This document shows positions 1 to 10,912 of a stretch of DNA of 64,000 bases, one piece after another; the stretch's first letter is position 1; every line of letters starts with the position of its first letter. The position numbers were made by a program, and so were the translations under genes. The notes beneath the pieces were generated by a model that worked only from the letters and a program-made list of their open reading frames with translations, was not told the origin of the DNA and made no database searches. Source of the DNA: Ligula intestinalis (Eukaryota > Platyhelminthes > Cestoda > Diphyllobothriidea > Diphyllobothriidae). The stretch lies in the NCBI GenBank assembly GCA_036362985.1, contig JAYGXS010000006.1, positions 13,625,676 to 13,689,675 on the forward strand, given 5' to 3'.

Positions 1-215
1 GTTCCGAAGTTCAACAGCTGCCGGGCCAGATGATATCTTACCGTTTCTCCTTAAATCTTGCTCTTTTCATTTGGGTCCTACCTTGACACACCCTTACAAC
101 TTATCATTCATGGACTCCGAGAATCCCCGATGATTGAAGTTCACTGAGAATCACACATATCCCGAAAAGAGCCTCTATTTCTGGTCCCAAATCTTTTTTC
201 CAATTGCCTGCTCTT
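1..215 (+). pseudogene. LINE reverse transcriptase fragment, cut by the window edge
   Basis: From the first bases the + strand reads a peptide containing STAAGPDDILPFLLKSCS, then LTHPYNLSF. This is the start of the reverse transcriptase fingers domain of CR1/Jockey-like non-LTR retrotransposons, whose usual motif is TAAGPD(D/N)I followed by helices ending in xLYNxSL. The frame stops at about 131 and RT-like sequence ceases by about 215. Only this scrap is visible and the rest of the element lies outside the window or is lost. The fragment is non-functional. RT identity is fairly sure; the subfamily is inferred. Confidence 0.6.
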
Positions 216-489
216 CTACACTACTGAAAATTGCAGAACGAGTTGCCTTGGAATTAATTATGCCGTTTTACTCCGAATTTTCCAATCCCATGCAATTTGC
301 TTGTAAGGCTTGGGGTAGTACACTAGACGATGTTGCTCGGGTAGTCCATTCTGCTCTAAGAGATTTGGATACAGGCTGTTGTGCATACGCATATGCTTTT
401 TTGATTATTCCTCAGCCTCTACTACGATCCCGCGCGCAATCTCGTTCTTCTTGTTGTTGTTCCGGTAGTCGTAGTTTGTCGTCAAGTCC

Positions 490-1120
490 TTCTGGTAATT
501 ATAGATAACGGCTTAAGGAGTGGGTGGAAAACGGCAATGTCTCACATAAGGAGATGCGGCCTATTTTGAGGATTGTGTCAAAGCTCACCCTAGGCATCCC
601 ACTGTACCCACGGACGCTCTTGGGGCGTAGTAATAGGTATACTATAATGCCCATGGCCGATGGGGCATACCTGCATATTGGTGTGATTACGCAAGTAGCA
701 AAAGTAGTGAGGGCTCATGGTCAGGCAGTTGGTCGTTCGGATGCTGTGGATGTGCAACGACGCTGCGACGGCGTGCCTTTGTTTTAGAAAACCCCGGTGG
801 CCTTGTGGCCATTTCTGGGGAGGATAAAGCGGGCAACTATCCGTGAAATTTTTTCAGTAGAACTTTTCTGCGGTGGTCCGAAGCCCTCAGATTTGCAAGT
901 CTATTGTAGTAGATTAGTGGAGGAGATAAATACCCTAACAGCCAGGGGATTATTAGTTCCCGAAATCATGGCGTACACTAACGGTGACGCTTTCTGCCGT
1001 CATTGGTGACGCGCGTGCGCTGGGGTATCTAAGGCAGATCAAGAATGTAGGTGTCTACGGAGGGTGCGAAAGGTGCAGCAATCCGGGACCGTCTTTCTAG
1101 TTTATCGAAAACGATAAGAA
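490..1120 (+). pseudogene. Degenerate DNA-transposon transposase (metazoan domesticable-transposase type), central part
   Basis: Several + strand frames together give the ordered motifs of a large metazoan transposase family that is often annotated only as 'transposase domain-containing protein'. They are LKEWVENGNVSHKEM near 512, a segment with RTLLGRSNRY and MADGAYLHIGVI (615-690), DGVPLF then VALWPFLGRI (767-825), LFCGGPKPSDLQ (862-895), and GDARALGYLRQIKNVGVYGGC with a following CERC (1006-1065). The last matches the family's D-A-x-A-R...GYYGCxxC zinc-knuckle-like motif. A stop after GVPLF (785), a second stop near 1008 and frame changes mean it is dead. Family assignment rests on motif order recalled from memory. 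Superfamily placement (CACTA/TNP2-related or another) is not settled. Confidence 0.6.
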
Positions 1121-1495
1121 AAGAAGGTGGTGCATATTGGGACGGCCTCTGTCTACATGTTAATTTCATTATGTATGTGCCAGACGAACGTATAGTTTGC
1201 CATCTCCCTTCTCCCTAATAGCATTGCGCGCGTTAGGGTAATACGCAAATGCGCGCTTCACGCGTGCTAGGTTGTAATCGGCTGGGATTATGGCGCAATC
1301 GATAGGTGATTGGCTTATCGTTTTTTGCATGCTGTCATCGTTGGCCGATGCGCGTCTGCCGCTCGTGACTGCATGCAGGTGTCACAGTCACGCCATTGTG
1401 ACGTGGCGCAATCTGCTGATAACACCTGCAAGCGAGCTCGTGTTACTGCGACTGTCATTCCGGTAAATCTGTTGTTTTTTGCCGTTTTCTTCAGA

Positions 1496-1700
1496 ATGTG
1501 GAAGACGCCATCAAAGCGAACTTTAAGAAGACGTGCGTTACGCGGATATCTGAAAGATATACGTAAAATTTAGCAAGAAGCAAGGGGAATGGCTAGATTG
1601 TCAGACTCTTGACTCTTCTTGCAGTTACTCATCTGAAGAATCCGAATGTAGCACATCATCGTGAGAGGAATGTAGGGCCTGGAACTATTCGTCAGCGGAA
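1496..1700 (+). pseudogene. Possible N-terminal piece of the same transposase type
   Basis: An ATG at 1496 begins MWKTPSKRTLRRRALRGYL, ending in a stop at 1571-1573. It is followed, in another frame at about 1620-1715, by an acidic serine-rich stretch (SSEESECSTSS, YSSAEEVTASS). A basic K/R-T-L-R-R-R leader followed by an acidic Ser/Glu linker is the usual N-terminus of the transposase family seen at 490-1120. Here it lies downstream of the central domain, so this would be the start of a second copy or a rearranged copy. This is an inference from composition and motif, and the evidence is weak. Confidence 0.35.
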
Positions 1701-1802
1701 GAAGTAACAGCATCATCAACACGGGCACGGCCGCAGGACTCGTTCCCGGTCTTCACCAGCTGCCTGCTGGCCAATTTCAACCGGAACGGGCTTCATGGGT
1801 GA

Positions 1803-2018
1803 CGGAACTTTCAAGGTACACGGATTTATGCTCTGCTGGAAGGTAGGCATCTTAATCCCTTTACTGGTTCTGTTCGTGTAGATGTGATTCGAACGTGGGT
1901 TGAAGACAACCGCACCCATGAGAAGGACTCCGAGGCGGCCGTCCGCTCGCTGTTGAAATCGGCTGTGGCCAAACAGCAAAAATTGCTGAAATTTCTGGCC
2001 GCCCTGGAACTTAATTAA
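1803..2018 (+). CDS. Unidentified open segment, 71 codons, possible element C-terminus
   Basis: A clean + strand frame from 1803 to a TAA at 2016-2018 gives a helical, charged peptide with RIYALLEGRHLNP, VIRTWVEDNRTHEKDSE and SLLKSAVAKQQKLLKFLAAL. The Leu-rich C-terminal part could form a coiled coil. It has no ATG of its own and follows the transposase debris, so it may be the C-terminus of that or a second element. I do not recognise the domain. The opposite-strand frame across 1716-2069 is judged a shadow. Confidence 0.3.
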   Translation, partial: RNFQGTRIYALLEGRHLNPFTGSVRVDVIRTWVEDNRTHEKDSEAAVRSLLKSAVAKQQKLLKFLAALELN

Positions 2019-2089
2019 ACTGCACTTCCGTAATCTTTTACATACCGTTAGGTGCATAGTCCCCAGCACTTGTAAATAATTCCCTTGTT

Positions 2090-2460
2090 TATCTTCAACA
2101 ATTTAAAAAAATGTGAAAACCGCCTGATTGGGGGAAGCCTAAGTGCTGCAGAGGACTGGGGGGGGGGGGCGAGTAGAGGAGAGGAGCGAAGTCAGGGGGC
2201 TTTGTGGCAGCCTGAATTCGGTAGCGCTGCGCGCATTCACCCCCTTCTCATCTGCCAAACCTTTGTCTAGTTGCGCGTCCAGCGCTGACCCATCCTCTTA
2301 CCTCTGTGCGCTCTTGCACTTTTGCGCCCCCGCTTTCACCGCGCGTACGCCAAAGCTAATCGATTCCTCGCGAACTCTGACGCCAATCCCTCCACCCCTT
2401 CCTGATTGGCTGATGACTAGACGGCTTCGCTAAACCCGCCCTTGAAACACATGGCCCCGC
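2090..2460. other. Intervening stretch with a G homopolymer, no gene seen
   Basis: The stretch between the element debris and the GC-rich repeats contains a run of G at about 2157-2169 within purine-rich sequence. Overlapping short frames here show no recognisable domain. Nothing else is supported. Confidence 0.5.
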
Positions 2461-2640
2461 CGTGAGGGTGCGGCTCAGAAGGGGCCAGGAGGGGATGGCC
2501 CCGTCAGAATTTAATTAAGGACAATTAATATTCCAGAAGTTATTTCCTGGCGTACATCTGTATATTTGAGGGATCAGAGAAGAAAAGTAAAGTACAATAT
2601 TCGGTGGATAAAAGTGATCTTTAAGCTAATTTTAGTAAGT
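2461..2640. repeat. Direct repeat unit 1 (GC-rich head, AT-rich body)
   Basis: The unit starts CGTGAGGGTGCGGCTCAG, passes a GGCC-rich block (GGGGATGGCCCCGTCAGAA) and continues into TTTAATTAAGG, GATCAGAGAAGAAAAGTAAA and GTGATCTTTAAGCTAATTTT. The same order recurs at 2861-3050 with scattered substitutions and a short insertion, so this is a ~180-bp dispersed or tandem repeat. Its origin is not identified; a MITE is possible. Confidence 0.75.
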
Positions 2641-2860
2641 ATGGTGCATCGGGGCATGTTGGGGCTCAGGCGGGGCAAGTCATCACTTTGGCCCCCTGTG
2701 CAAAACATTTCGCAGGGGGTGCCTATTATCGCGATATTGCTAGCCCGGCCGTACGAATCTCTAGCTATACCCACTGCCATGTAAGGTAGAACACAATACG
2801 ATGGCTTAGGATGGTGAATAATTTATTGATAGGGAAAATAATTTGGAACATGTTTACAGC

Positions 2861-3050
2861 CGTGAAGGCGTGGCTCAGACAGGGCTAGGAGGGAATGGCC
2901 CTGTCAGAATTTAATTAAGGCTAATTACTATTCCAAAAGTTAGTTCTTGGCGTACATCGGTATATTTGAGTGATCAGAGAAGAAAAGTAAACCAAAATTT
3001 ATAAGATTCGGTGGATAAAGGTGATCTTTAAGCTAATTTTAGCAATTACG
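2861..3050. repeat. Direct repeat unit 2, partner of 2461-2640
   Basis: It begins CGTGAAGGCGTGGCTCAG and follows the 2461 unit through GGGAATGGCCCTGTCAGAA, TTTAATTAAGG, GATCAGAGAAGAAAAGTAAA and GTGATCTTTAAGCTAATTTT. A third GC-rich head-like block lies at 3060-3100 (TGGGGATTGGCCCCGTTGAT). Near 3430-3510 an inverted copy of the block at 2650-2700 appears (CGTGATGACTTG...CCGCCTGAGCCCC). Direct plus inverted copies suggest a transposon-terminal repeat cluster. Confidence 0.7.
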
Positions 3051-3109
3051 TTAAGTGAAGGGGCTCTGAGTGGGCCAGGTGGGGATTGGCCCCGTTGATC
3101 TTTATGGTA

Positions 3110-5640
3110 GTCGAATAAATGGGTTTTACTTAAGCATTTTCATCCAGATTTACCATCGTTTATTCTAAATATATGTTACGAGTGGTTTTGTTTATACTTT
3201 AGGAGCCCGATACGAACAGTGAAAGCTCTCCTGCCGATATCACGTGAAAAGGATAATTACTTTCCGTAAAAATTTATTTCATCTGTCAATAAATTATCCA
3301 CCATCATTCATTTATGACTTGAGTTTTATGTTCTAGGAGCTGGCACAGCTGGCTGTCCTGCCACTTGTTTGATTGCCAAATTAAATGGACAATTTAGCGA
3401 AAATAGGGGCCCGTCTGCGAATATGTTTGTCACGGCGGGGCCAGCCGGGACCAACGTGATGACTTGCTCCGCCTGAGCCCCCTCTTGCCCCGTCAAATCC
3501 CCACCATGGATTTAATATTTTAAACTACCTACTTTTTTATTTCGATAAGCATTGTTAGGCACATTTTCTTCAAGTTGACAGAACAGTTGCCGTGGGTTCG
3601 CATATCGGTGTCTGGCCTTCCGTCAGGTTCCTCATTACCTCATTTCATGCCAGAAGTGCCTTCCTCGCACTTGTGTATGCCTCCCGTTTACCTTTGTATG
3701 CTCCGTGCTTAAGCATGCAATATACTCCGTGGGTTTAAAGCATTTTTACAAGGCATAAATTTGAAGCAGGCCAAAACAGCAGAATTTATTTGCGCATATA
3801 AATTTCGAGTGAGCTTATCAACTGCTTCAAATACTGGATGGGCTTTGAATGGGCTTTCCGACAATATATGTACTCAACCACATTGTCTTATATGAACTTA
3901 GGAAAGACGTTTGGCAGATGTCTGATGTTTTTTTGTTCCTATATATTTTGCTACATTTCCGCTCTTATGCCACACCCATAAAACCCTACTTACCACCCAT
4001 TTTCGTATCACACGATGTGCTAGTTATTATCTGTGAAGTGGGGTTACATATACCTGAGAGTTTAATGTGGATGAATACTGAACGTTGTACACAAAGGCAC
4101 CGGGCAGCCAGGACTGTTGAGTACTTGCCTAAATGGCTTTTCAAGCAATAAGATAGAGTACCACGGTCGTCTGTTACTAAGCATCTACTAGACAACGATC
4201 ATGCTGTCGACGCCAGAACAGCTTTTTGAGTACTTGTTCGGGCCCGAGCAAATCGAACCCTACGCTATTTGGAAAATGCATACATAGGGCGGGAGAAAAT
4301 CGATCTATGCAAGCAGCTTGACCATGTGGTCAACCTATAATTACCATGGTAAGTGGGAACTTAGTTAAAATCCCCAATTGATTTTTGTTAAATTTCATCA
4401 GCCTCCTTCTTTCCTATAATTTGATTGAATCTATTTTCATTTATCTGGTAGCCATTTAAGCAGAACTATGATTTTTTGCTGTCATTTTATCTCATTCTGT
4501 GAAAATTTAAACTGTTGTATGTAATCTTCGTTATCATTCTCATGCAGCGACAAGATGTAGTTAAGAATCTGTCACGAAATTTATTGTCGTGAATAAATCC
4601 TGCTGTGTAAGCCTGTTTTAACTTTTTATCGGAGAACAAATGGTTAAAATCTTTAACATCAAAATAAGTATGTGATGAGTATCAAATTAGCAGTGAACTT
4701 AATAATTTCGGTTACTAAGGAAAAAAAAGGCAGCGCGCGGAATGATAGAACTTCGAAAGGGCGGACGGCTGGTGCTGATGCAGTTTCTGTTTTAACTTTC
4801 CTTTTTTTCCATGGAGCCAGGATTCACCAACAGACGTAGGGGCATCGGCGACTGGTTGCTCGCAGTTGGTCGATTAATTTACCGGCTGTAAGCTGCAGTC
4901 AGCAATATGGCCCTCGGGATGAGACCTCACACAATGCTCATAGACCGCCAACTCCATCATACCCGAAGAAAAGTTTCACTGAATCTGCGTCCGAAATTCG
5001 TTCTGAATTCACAAAACTAGAAATAGTTCACTTAGACAAAGATAATTTTACATAATTAGTATATTTTTGGGTAACTGCGTAAACATTGCAATGACATTTA
5101 CGGAGAAAATTTACGAAGAACTGTTCGTGTCAGAGGAATAACTAAAAACACATGTTGATGATAATTGCGTCAAGAGTGGTCAGTCTGCTTCAAAGTAGTA
5201 AGAGATTCAAGGTACGACCGCATAAAAGCTAACCAGAGAAATACCCTTCTGTAATCAAGGAAACTGCGATGGGTCAAGTCTTTTTAGTCCACGAGGTTGG
5301 TAGTGCGTCAGTTGTGGTATTCCAAGGATAACAACATTGTAGTTAAAGTTATATTCCAATTTTATTTACTTCCGATCATTTAAGAAAACCGTGAGTGGCC
5401 AACTGGGACTATTACCCAATAATGTGACTCAGAATTGGGCCATTAATGGTATGATAAAATAAAAGATTCAAATTTTTGAAGTATGATATTGGTTTGCATG
5501 TGATGACCTCACCTGGCTGGAATCAATCCATCATCTAGCTCGAAGTTTTATTTCTGAAACGGTCCACCGCCGCAAGTAGGTGACAGCCAGAAGGGCATAA
5601 GTGTGGGGATCACTACTGAACTTAAGCCAACGTTGGACTG
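3110..5640. other. AT-rich non-coding stretch
   Basis: Apart from the GC-rich inverted block at 3430-3510 I see no coding exon, RNA gene or recognisable element here. The short frames at 3849-4195 lie on both strands, have no domain and no paired splice sites, and are treated as chance. Confidence 0.5.
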
Positions 5641-5679
5641 CATGAGAGTCGTTGAAGGCAGGGAGATCTTAATTGTAGC

Positions 5680-6035
5680 TGTTTACACGAAACTTTTTGG
5701 GTTTTAGAAAGACAGTGTTTCGGCCACACGTAGAATTCGATATACAAGCATGGAGACCCTGGTGAGTAAAAGACTGCATCGGCATAGAGAAGGTCCAAAG
5801 GCGAGAGTGGAAATGGCCAAATTTCTGGGAACACTGTCCTGTTTGCATTTTATCCAGCCGAATATGCCCATGTTGCATGGTTATTTCCTAAATCTACGCC
5901 TTGGCAAAGCAAGGATCGACAAATTTAATTTTTTTAGTAAAAGAGTAGTTGCAGAGTGGAAGACTCTTCCCGAACAGTTTGTCCTCTCAAACTTTGTCAA
6001 TACATTGAAGAGCAAACTAGACATGCCCCAAACAT
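5680..6035 (+). pseudogene. LINE ORF2 C-terminal remnant
   Basis: The + strand reads RPHVEFDIQAWRPWV around 5720-5765 and IEKVQRR around 5785, matching the RT thumb/C-terminal consensus VRPHLEYCIQAWxPxLKKDIxxLEKVQRRATK. A second block, LNLRLGKARIDKFNFFSKRVVAEW then LPEQFVLSNFVNTLKSKLD (5890-6030), matches the end of the same proteins (ARIDVRRxFFSQRVxxxWNxLPxxVV...VxxFKxxLD). The two blocks lie in different frames and the RT core is missing. It is a 5'-truncated, dead LINE copy on the + strand. Confidence 0.7.
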
Positions 6036-6239
6036 CGTATTCAACAGGCGAGTATTCATGCCTCATTACTATTTCGACTAACCTGCCTGCAAGCATGTTA
6101 GTAAAGAAAAGTTTTAATTTTTCTTTGTATCCATATATTCCTACCATCTTATTGCCAATAGAGAGCTCAGAGGCGTTTATCTATCATTCCCTCAATTATA
6201 TGATGCTGATACTGATTTCCATCTTTCCGAATTTTTGAA

Positions 6240-7290
6240 TTGTGAGACCTCCAGGTGTCAGACACTGCATCTCGACTGCTGTGATTAGAAGTGTAGCCCA
6301 CTTTTAAAGTGCTCCGATCGCTTAACGATAGAATAAAAACTGAATGTTCATTCCCGGTGGCATTGTCCGAGGCAAATTTCTAAGAAGGTCTAGTTTCATG
6401 GTAGACAGCCTTCTGCTAACTGCGGAACGAAGGACGCAATAATCGTAGTCAGTGTATTTTCTAGCCTTTGAGCTCTTCAGCCGAACAAAATATAGTGCAA
6501 TTTTGCAGCATATAGGATTATTTAATGCTTCTAAAATTAATTGTTTCAATGCAGCCGATTATTACGTTAGTGGTACATGTTGCGTATTCGCCTACATAAC
6601 CTGCACTTTAATTTGCTGTCTTCTAAATTCACCTGCACTGTGTTGATTCGTTCGTGTGCTCACACAATGGCATTTTGTTCCGTGTATTCTCCCCCCACAT
6701 ACACATTACACCCTCTTGATGTTATACTTCTTTGAGAGCAGTTTAATGCATACTTAATAGGGATAGATCACTCGATACCATAGAATGGCGGAGGGGCCAC
6801 TGCAATTTACCTTCTTGCTTTGGCGCCGGACGACATATATATTAGGGACAAATAAGCATATCAGGGTTACTTTTGCTTTGCGAAGGAATGAAAAAAAAAT
6901 TGTTGAATATTGTCTATATCATTTTTGATTTGAATGCGCATTGATAATTGTGGTAGTTATAATCGCATTACGTTTTAGTCTTATAGTCGACCATGATATA
7001 CAGTATCGGTTTTCCGTCAAGTGTGTTCCGTCCTCGCTATATAACCATCTTCCTGTTTCACTATTGCGACAGAGCTGTACCATAATTGTCTGGCACAGGT
7101 GACCGTATGATATATATTTGTATATTGTAAGGGTTACAGGCAAGAAATGTCATTAAGGACCCTTTTGATGTAACGCAAACAAGGTTATTCTTACAGTTAA
7201 TGTGCGGCCGGGAGGAGGACATATGATACCATGAGAGAATTTTGATTGAATTTTCCCGGAAAGGAATAAAAGCGGTTTAGAGCCAGAAAA
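6240..7290. other. Non-coding stretch next to the 3' end of the minus-strand LINE
   Basis: This is the probable 3' untranslated tail (7150-7295) of the LINE on the minus strand, then AT-rich sequence with no supported gene. A short AT tract with ATATATTTGTATATTGTA lies at about 7110-7130 and could be the end of that LINE's tail. Confidence 0.45.
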
Positions 7291-7295
7291 ATTGT

Positions 7296-10100
7296 TTACA
7301 GTGCTGGCAGTAAAAAATCATGTTGTAAAAGTAGGCTTTTCTCAAATAAACTCACATCGAGTTTTCTTTTAAACACAGCAAGTGTGTCAGCGGAAACAGT
7401 CTCGCTTAGTAGCAGGTTCCAAGGTTGGACCACGCGTTGACTAACGGAATATTTTCGGAGGTCTAATTGAGTGCGTTCGTTTGGGACCTTGTAAGGATGG
7501 CCACGCAGGTGAGAAGTTATGGCTAATAGGAAGAAATCCTCCAATTTCAGGGAGGAATTGTGGCCCTGGATTATCCAGAATTTCGAGAGCAGGCTGCAAT
7601 GAACGTTCCTGTAAGACAAAAGAAAAAAGGCCAAGTTTGATAAATCTCTCCTGATATGGTAAGTCCCTGAGACCATCGACCATCTTTGTCACCCTGCTTT
7701 GCACTTGTTCAAGAAGGTCCATATCTTTCTTCAACCCCGGTGTCCAAACTAACAGTCCGTATTCAAGATGTGGTCTCAAAAAGGCGCCAAATAATTTTCC
7801 GAAGCGTTCAGGTGGAAAGAGTTTGAACGCTCGTCTGATGCTGTGCAGGGTACTAGTTGCCTTCTGGACGGACTTTTTACAGTGCTCTGTTGGCAATAAG
7901 TTCGCGGTTGTCCATATATCCAAATATTTGTGCGTATCAACCTCTTTGAATGTGGTACCATTGATAAAATAACTATATTGCGGTGACACTTTTCGCTCCT
8001 GGCTTATGTGTAGAGCAAGACACTTGGATAAATTAGCGGTTAGAAGCCACGTGGACGACCAGATAACCCGTTTATCGATGTTCGGCTGTAATCTCTTTGC
8101 GTCGTCGGCGCACTAACTTCAGCCCATATTTTTATGTTATCCGCAAGCATGACAGCTGCGCAATCAAGCTCATTGAGGCAGTCATTTACATAAATCAGGG
8201 ATAGCAGCGGACCAAAAACTGAGCCTTGTGATACACAACTCTCGACCTTTGTCCATTCTGAGATTGAGATTCTGACAATGACCGTCTGTTCTCTGAGGGG
8301 CAAGAAACTGCTGATCCCTTTATACATGTTTCCTTGAATTCCCACGTCACAAATCTTCTGTAGAAGAAGCCTGTGTGGTACACTATCAAAGGCCTTTTTG
8401 AAGTCGAAAAATATGACATCAATTGGATAGCCTTTATCTGCGGCCTTTGTCCACTTCTCTAGTTAGTAAAGAGCACTCGTGAGGTAAGAGTGTCCTGGGC
8501 GAAAGCCATGCTGTCCATTACATAGTATTTTGCTGCTTTCGAGGAAATACATTAAATGCTTCTTTATAATGCGCTCCATTACTTTGCATGCGATGCAAGT
8601 TAGACTGACAGGACGGTAATTTGCCCAATCAAGTCTTGAACCTCCCTTATAGATCGGGGTGACTTTTGCCCACTTCCATTCTTCTGAGAGTTTGCCTTCG
8701 TCAAAAGATTTCTGGAAGATGGCAGCCAGGGGTTTGGGCAGTTCGTTAGCTAATTCTCTTAGTGCCAGTGCAGGAATTTTTTCTGGCCCAGGTGATTTGG
8801 CAAGCTTAAGTTGGAGTAATTCGGCCCTGACAGTGTTGTGTGAAAACTGTAGGTCCTCTATGTTGGGCAATGAGGAGGATGGTAAGGGTGCAGTTACCGG
8901 TCGATGAGCGGACGTACCATCAGCAAAAGTTGAAGGTTCTCGGTTGTAGATGGATTCAAAGAAATCGGAGAGGAGGGAGGCTTTCATCTGGTCTTCGGTC
9001 ACCAGTTGTCCATCGGCTGATCTTAAGGCAGGGATCAGCTCCTGATATCTCTTCGTGCTTCTTATGTAGCCGTACACTATCTTGGGGTGTTCCAACGACT
9101 TGTGTAATATGCTCAACTCGCATTTCTTGCGCAGTTTAGTAGATTTGCTTTTACAAATGTAACGTTGTTGCTTATACTCCCGTAAGTGTTTATAGGAGAC
9201 GGTTAATCTGTAGCGCCTCCAGAAGCGGTTTCCTTTTTTGAAAGCGGCTGGCAAGTTTGCGTTTATCCACTTCAGGCCATTTGATCTTGCCTTTCTTCTG
9301 AAGGGACAGTTAATACAAACACTCCTTTTCAACGTCGAGCTAAAGGTCATCCACTGTTCATTTGCCCCATCTTGGAGATCTGCTACCCATCATACCTCTG
9401 ACATGATACCTCTTCTCATAAGTGGGAAGTCGCCCTTCCAAATGTTACTTTCCCATGTGTCGGAGAAATCGGGTTTGGAGAACAGCAAATACTCGAAATA
9501 CAGCATAATATTGTCGCTGGACCCTGATGAATGTCAATCGTGAAGGTCAATCACAGTTTCCTCCGCTCGGGTAAAGATAATGTCGAGACAGTTCGACTTT
9601 TGTCCTTCCCTAGCCCGTGTCAAAACGCGACGATTTGGAAGAGCATTTTTTCTGTGGCCCATTGTAGTAATTTGTGATTGAAGTTGTCTAAAAGACCCTC
9701 TGCAGTCCATGTCGGCCAATCAACACCAGGAGCATTGTCCCCGACGATGAGAATGTCTTTTTTCTCACCTACATTATACAATTCTGTTATGCGGATAGTG
9801 TCTTGGTCAGGAGTCTGGTTTGGCAGGTGGTATGTTACCTAAAGCTTCAGTGGCCTGGCATACTTAGTATATATGGTAATATTTAGCATTTCTACATCTC
9901 GTGCTGGGACTGGTACTTCAGCCGTGGCTGTCAGCTTGCAAGTGACATAGACTATAAGCCTTCCTCCCCTTGTTGTTCTGTCTTTCCTGAATAGCTGATA
10001 TCCTCTTAGCGATAATTCAGAATCAGAAATATGTTTCGAAAACGAGGTTTCAGTTAAAGGCATGATGTCTGGTTTCACCTCATCGACCAAGTTATTTTCA
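7296..10100 (-). mobile_element. CR1/Jockey-like LINE, endonuclease plus reverse transcriptase, inactivated
   Basis: Read on the minus strand from about 10100 downward: an AP-endonuclease start (VDEVKPDIMPLTETSFSKH, ELSLRGYQLFRKDRTTRGG), the endonuclease end (NCLDIIFTRAEETVIDL), a linker, then RT with KSPGPEKIPALALRELA, WKWAKVTPIYKGGSRLDWAN, YRPVSLTCIACKVMERII, GQHGFRPGHSYLTSALY, FFDFKKAFDSVPHRLLL and VSQGSVFGPLLSLIYVND. The YADD catalytic box reads MLADNIKIW, so the second aspartate is Asn. It ends with the thumb/tail domain (LRPHLEYGLLVWTPGLKKD, SHLRGHPYKV). The frame breaks at least five times. It lacks ORF1 and the endonuclease N-terminus. It would act at chromosomal target sites by nicking and target-primed reverse transcription, but this copy cannot. 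Confidence 0.85.
8463..9350 (-). pseudogene. LINE reverse transcriptase, fingers/palm part (longest intact frame)
   Basis: A 295-codon open frame inside the 7.3-10.1 kb element. It spans the basic linker between endonuclease and RT (WINANLPAAFKKGNRFWRRY) and the RT fingers through motif 2 (FRPGHSYLTSALY). It terminates one residue later, while the palm continues in another frame as ...KWTKAADKGYPIDVIFFDF. Its uninterrupted length compared with the rest of the element suggests a moderately old insertion. The mutated LADN catalytic box lies downstream, near 8139-8150. Confidence 0.75.
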
Positions 10101-10254
10101 GTAAAATTCAGTATATATAAGGGAAAGAGGCAGAGCCTTTGAAACCCTATTTACAGATAGATGCTGTAAGATCATGCATAGTGTTCAAAGTCATATATAC
10201 ACTATAAAGTTTTGTTTTCTTCCAAATATATGACCAGCAAGCAAAGTAAGATCA

Positions 10255-10912
10255 AGCCTTTAAGTCACTTTATTAAGGGAAGAAGGCTTTCGCCCTTGAG
10301 CTCCCTATTCGTAACCAAAATCGCATAATAGATCCACCGTAACAATAGAACATAATACAAATGTACAAATGTAGGCTTAACATCAGCGATAAGTGTGAGC
10401 CAGTTGCAAGGTGCTGCTACTGACACTTTGTTCATTATATCTGCCACAGTTTCTCAGCAAATGAGAATCAAGTTTGTGTTTAAAAATGTCAACAGTATCT
10501 GAGAGGACCACATCTTCCGGGAGTCCGTTCCACGCTCCAATGACCCTCTGAGAGAAGGCATTTCGTCGAACGTCGATACGGGCCGGTTTCCTCTCTAGTT
10601 TAAAAGGATGACCTCGCAGATGGTCAGTCCGAGCCAATTCGAAGAAATCATCAAATTCTAGGGCGCAGTCTTGGCCTCTAACAATACGGTAGGTTTGTAT
10701 GAGGTCCCCGCGGAGTTGCCCGAGCCTTTTTTTGAATGCGCCGACGCTTTCAGCAAGAACAAGCGAGGAAGAAATTTTAGTCCATTCTTCAATGACACGC
10801 TGGGAGAAGGAGTGGGCCCACACATCTAGTTTGGCGTGGTGTTTCTTCAGTTTGTACGGATGACCGCGTAGATGTATTGTTTGTGTGAATTCAAACAATT
10901 CGGTCATCTGAA
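10255..10912 (-). mobile_element. 5'-truncated LINE 3' end with a duplicated C-terminal module
   Basis: The minus-strand frame 10907-10383 encodes only the C-terminal domain of a CR1-like RT protein, but twice in tandem. The first module runs IHLRGHPYKLKKHHAKLDVW...FSQRVIEEW...VGAFKKRL. A linker LRGDLIQTYRIVRGQDC follows, then the second module DHLRGHPFKLERKPARIDVR...FSQRVIGAWNGLPEDVV...VDIFKHKLD. A ~180-nt 3' UTR follows, ending in AATAAAGTGACTTAAAG, which is the terminal repeat also seen at 11546 and 62400. RT palm and fingers are absent, as expected of a 5'-truncated insertion. Confidence 0.75.
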
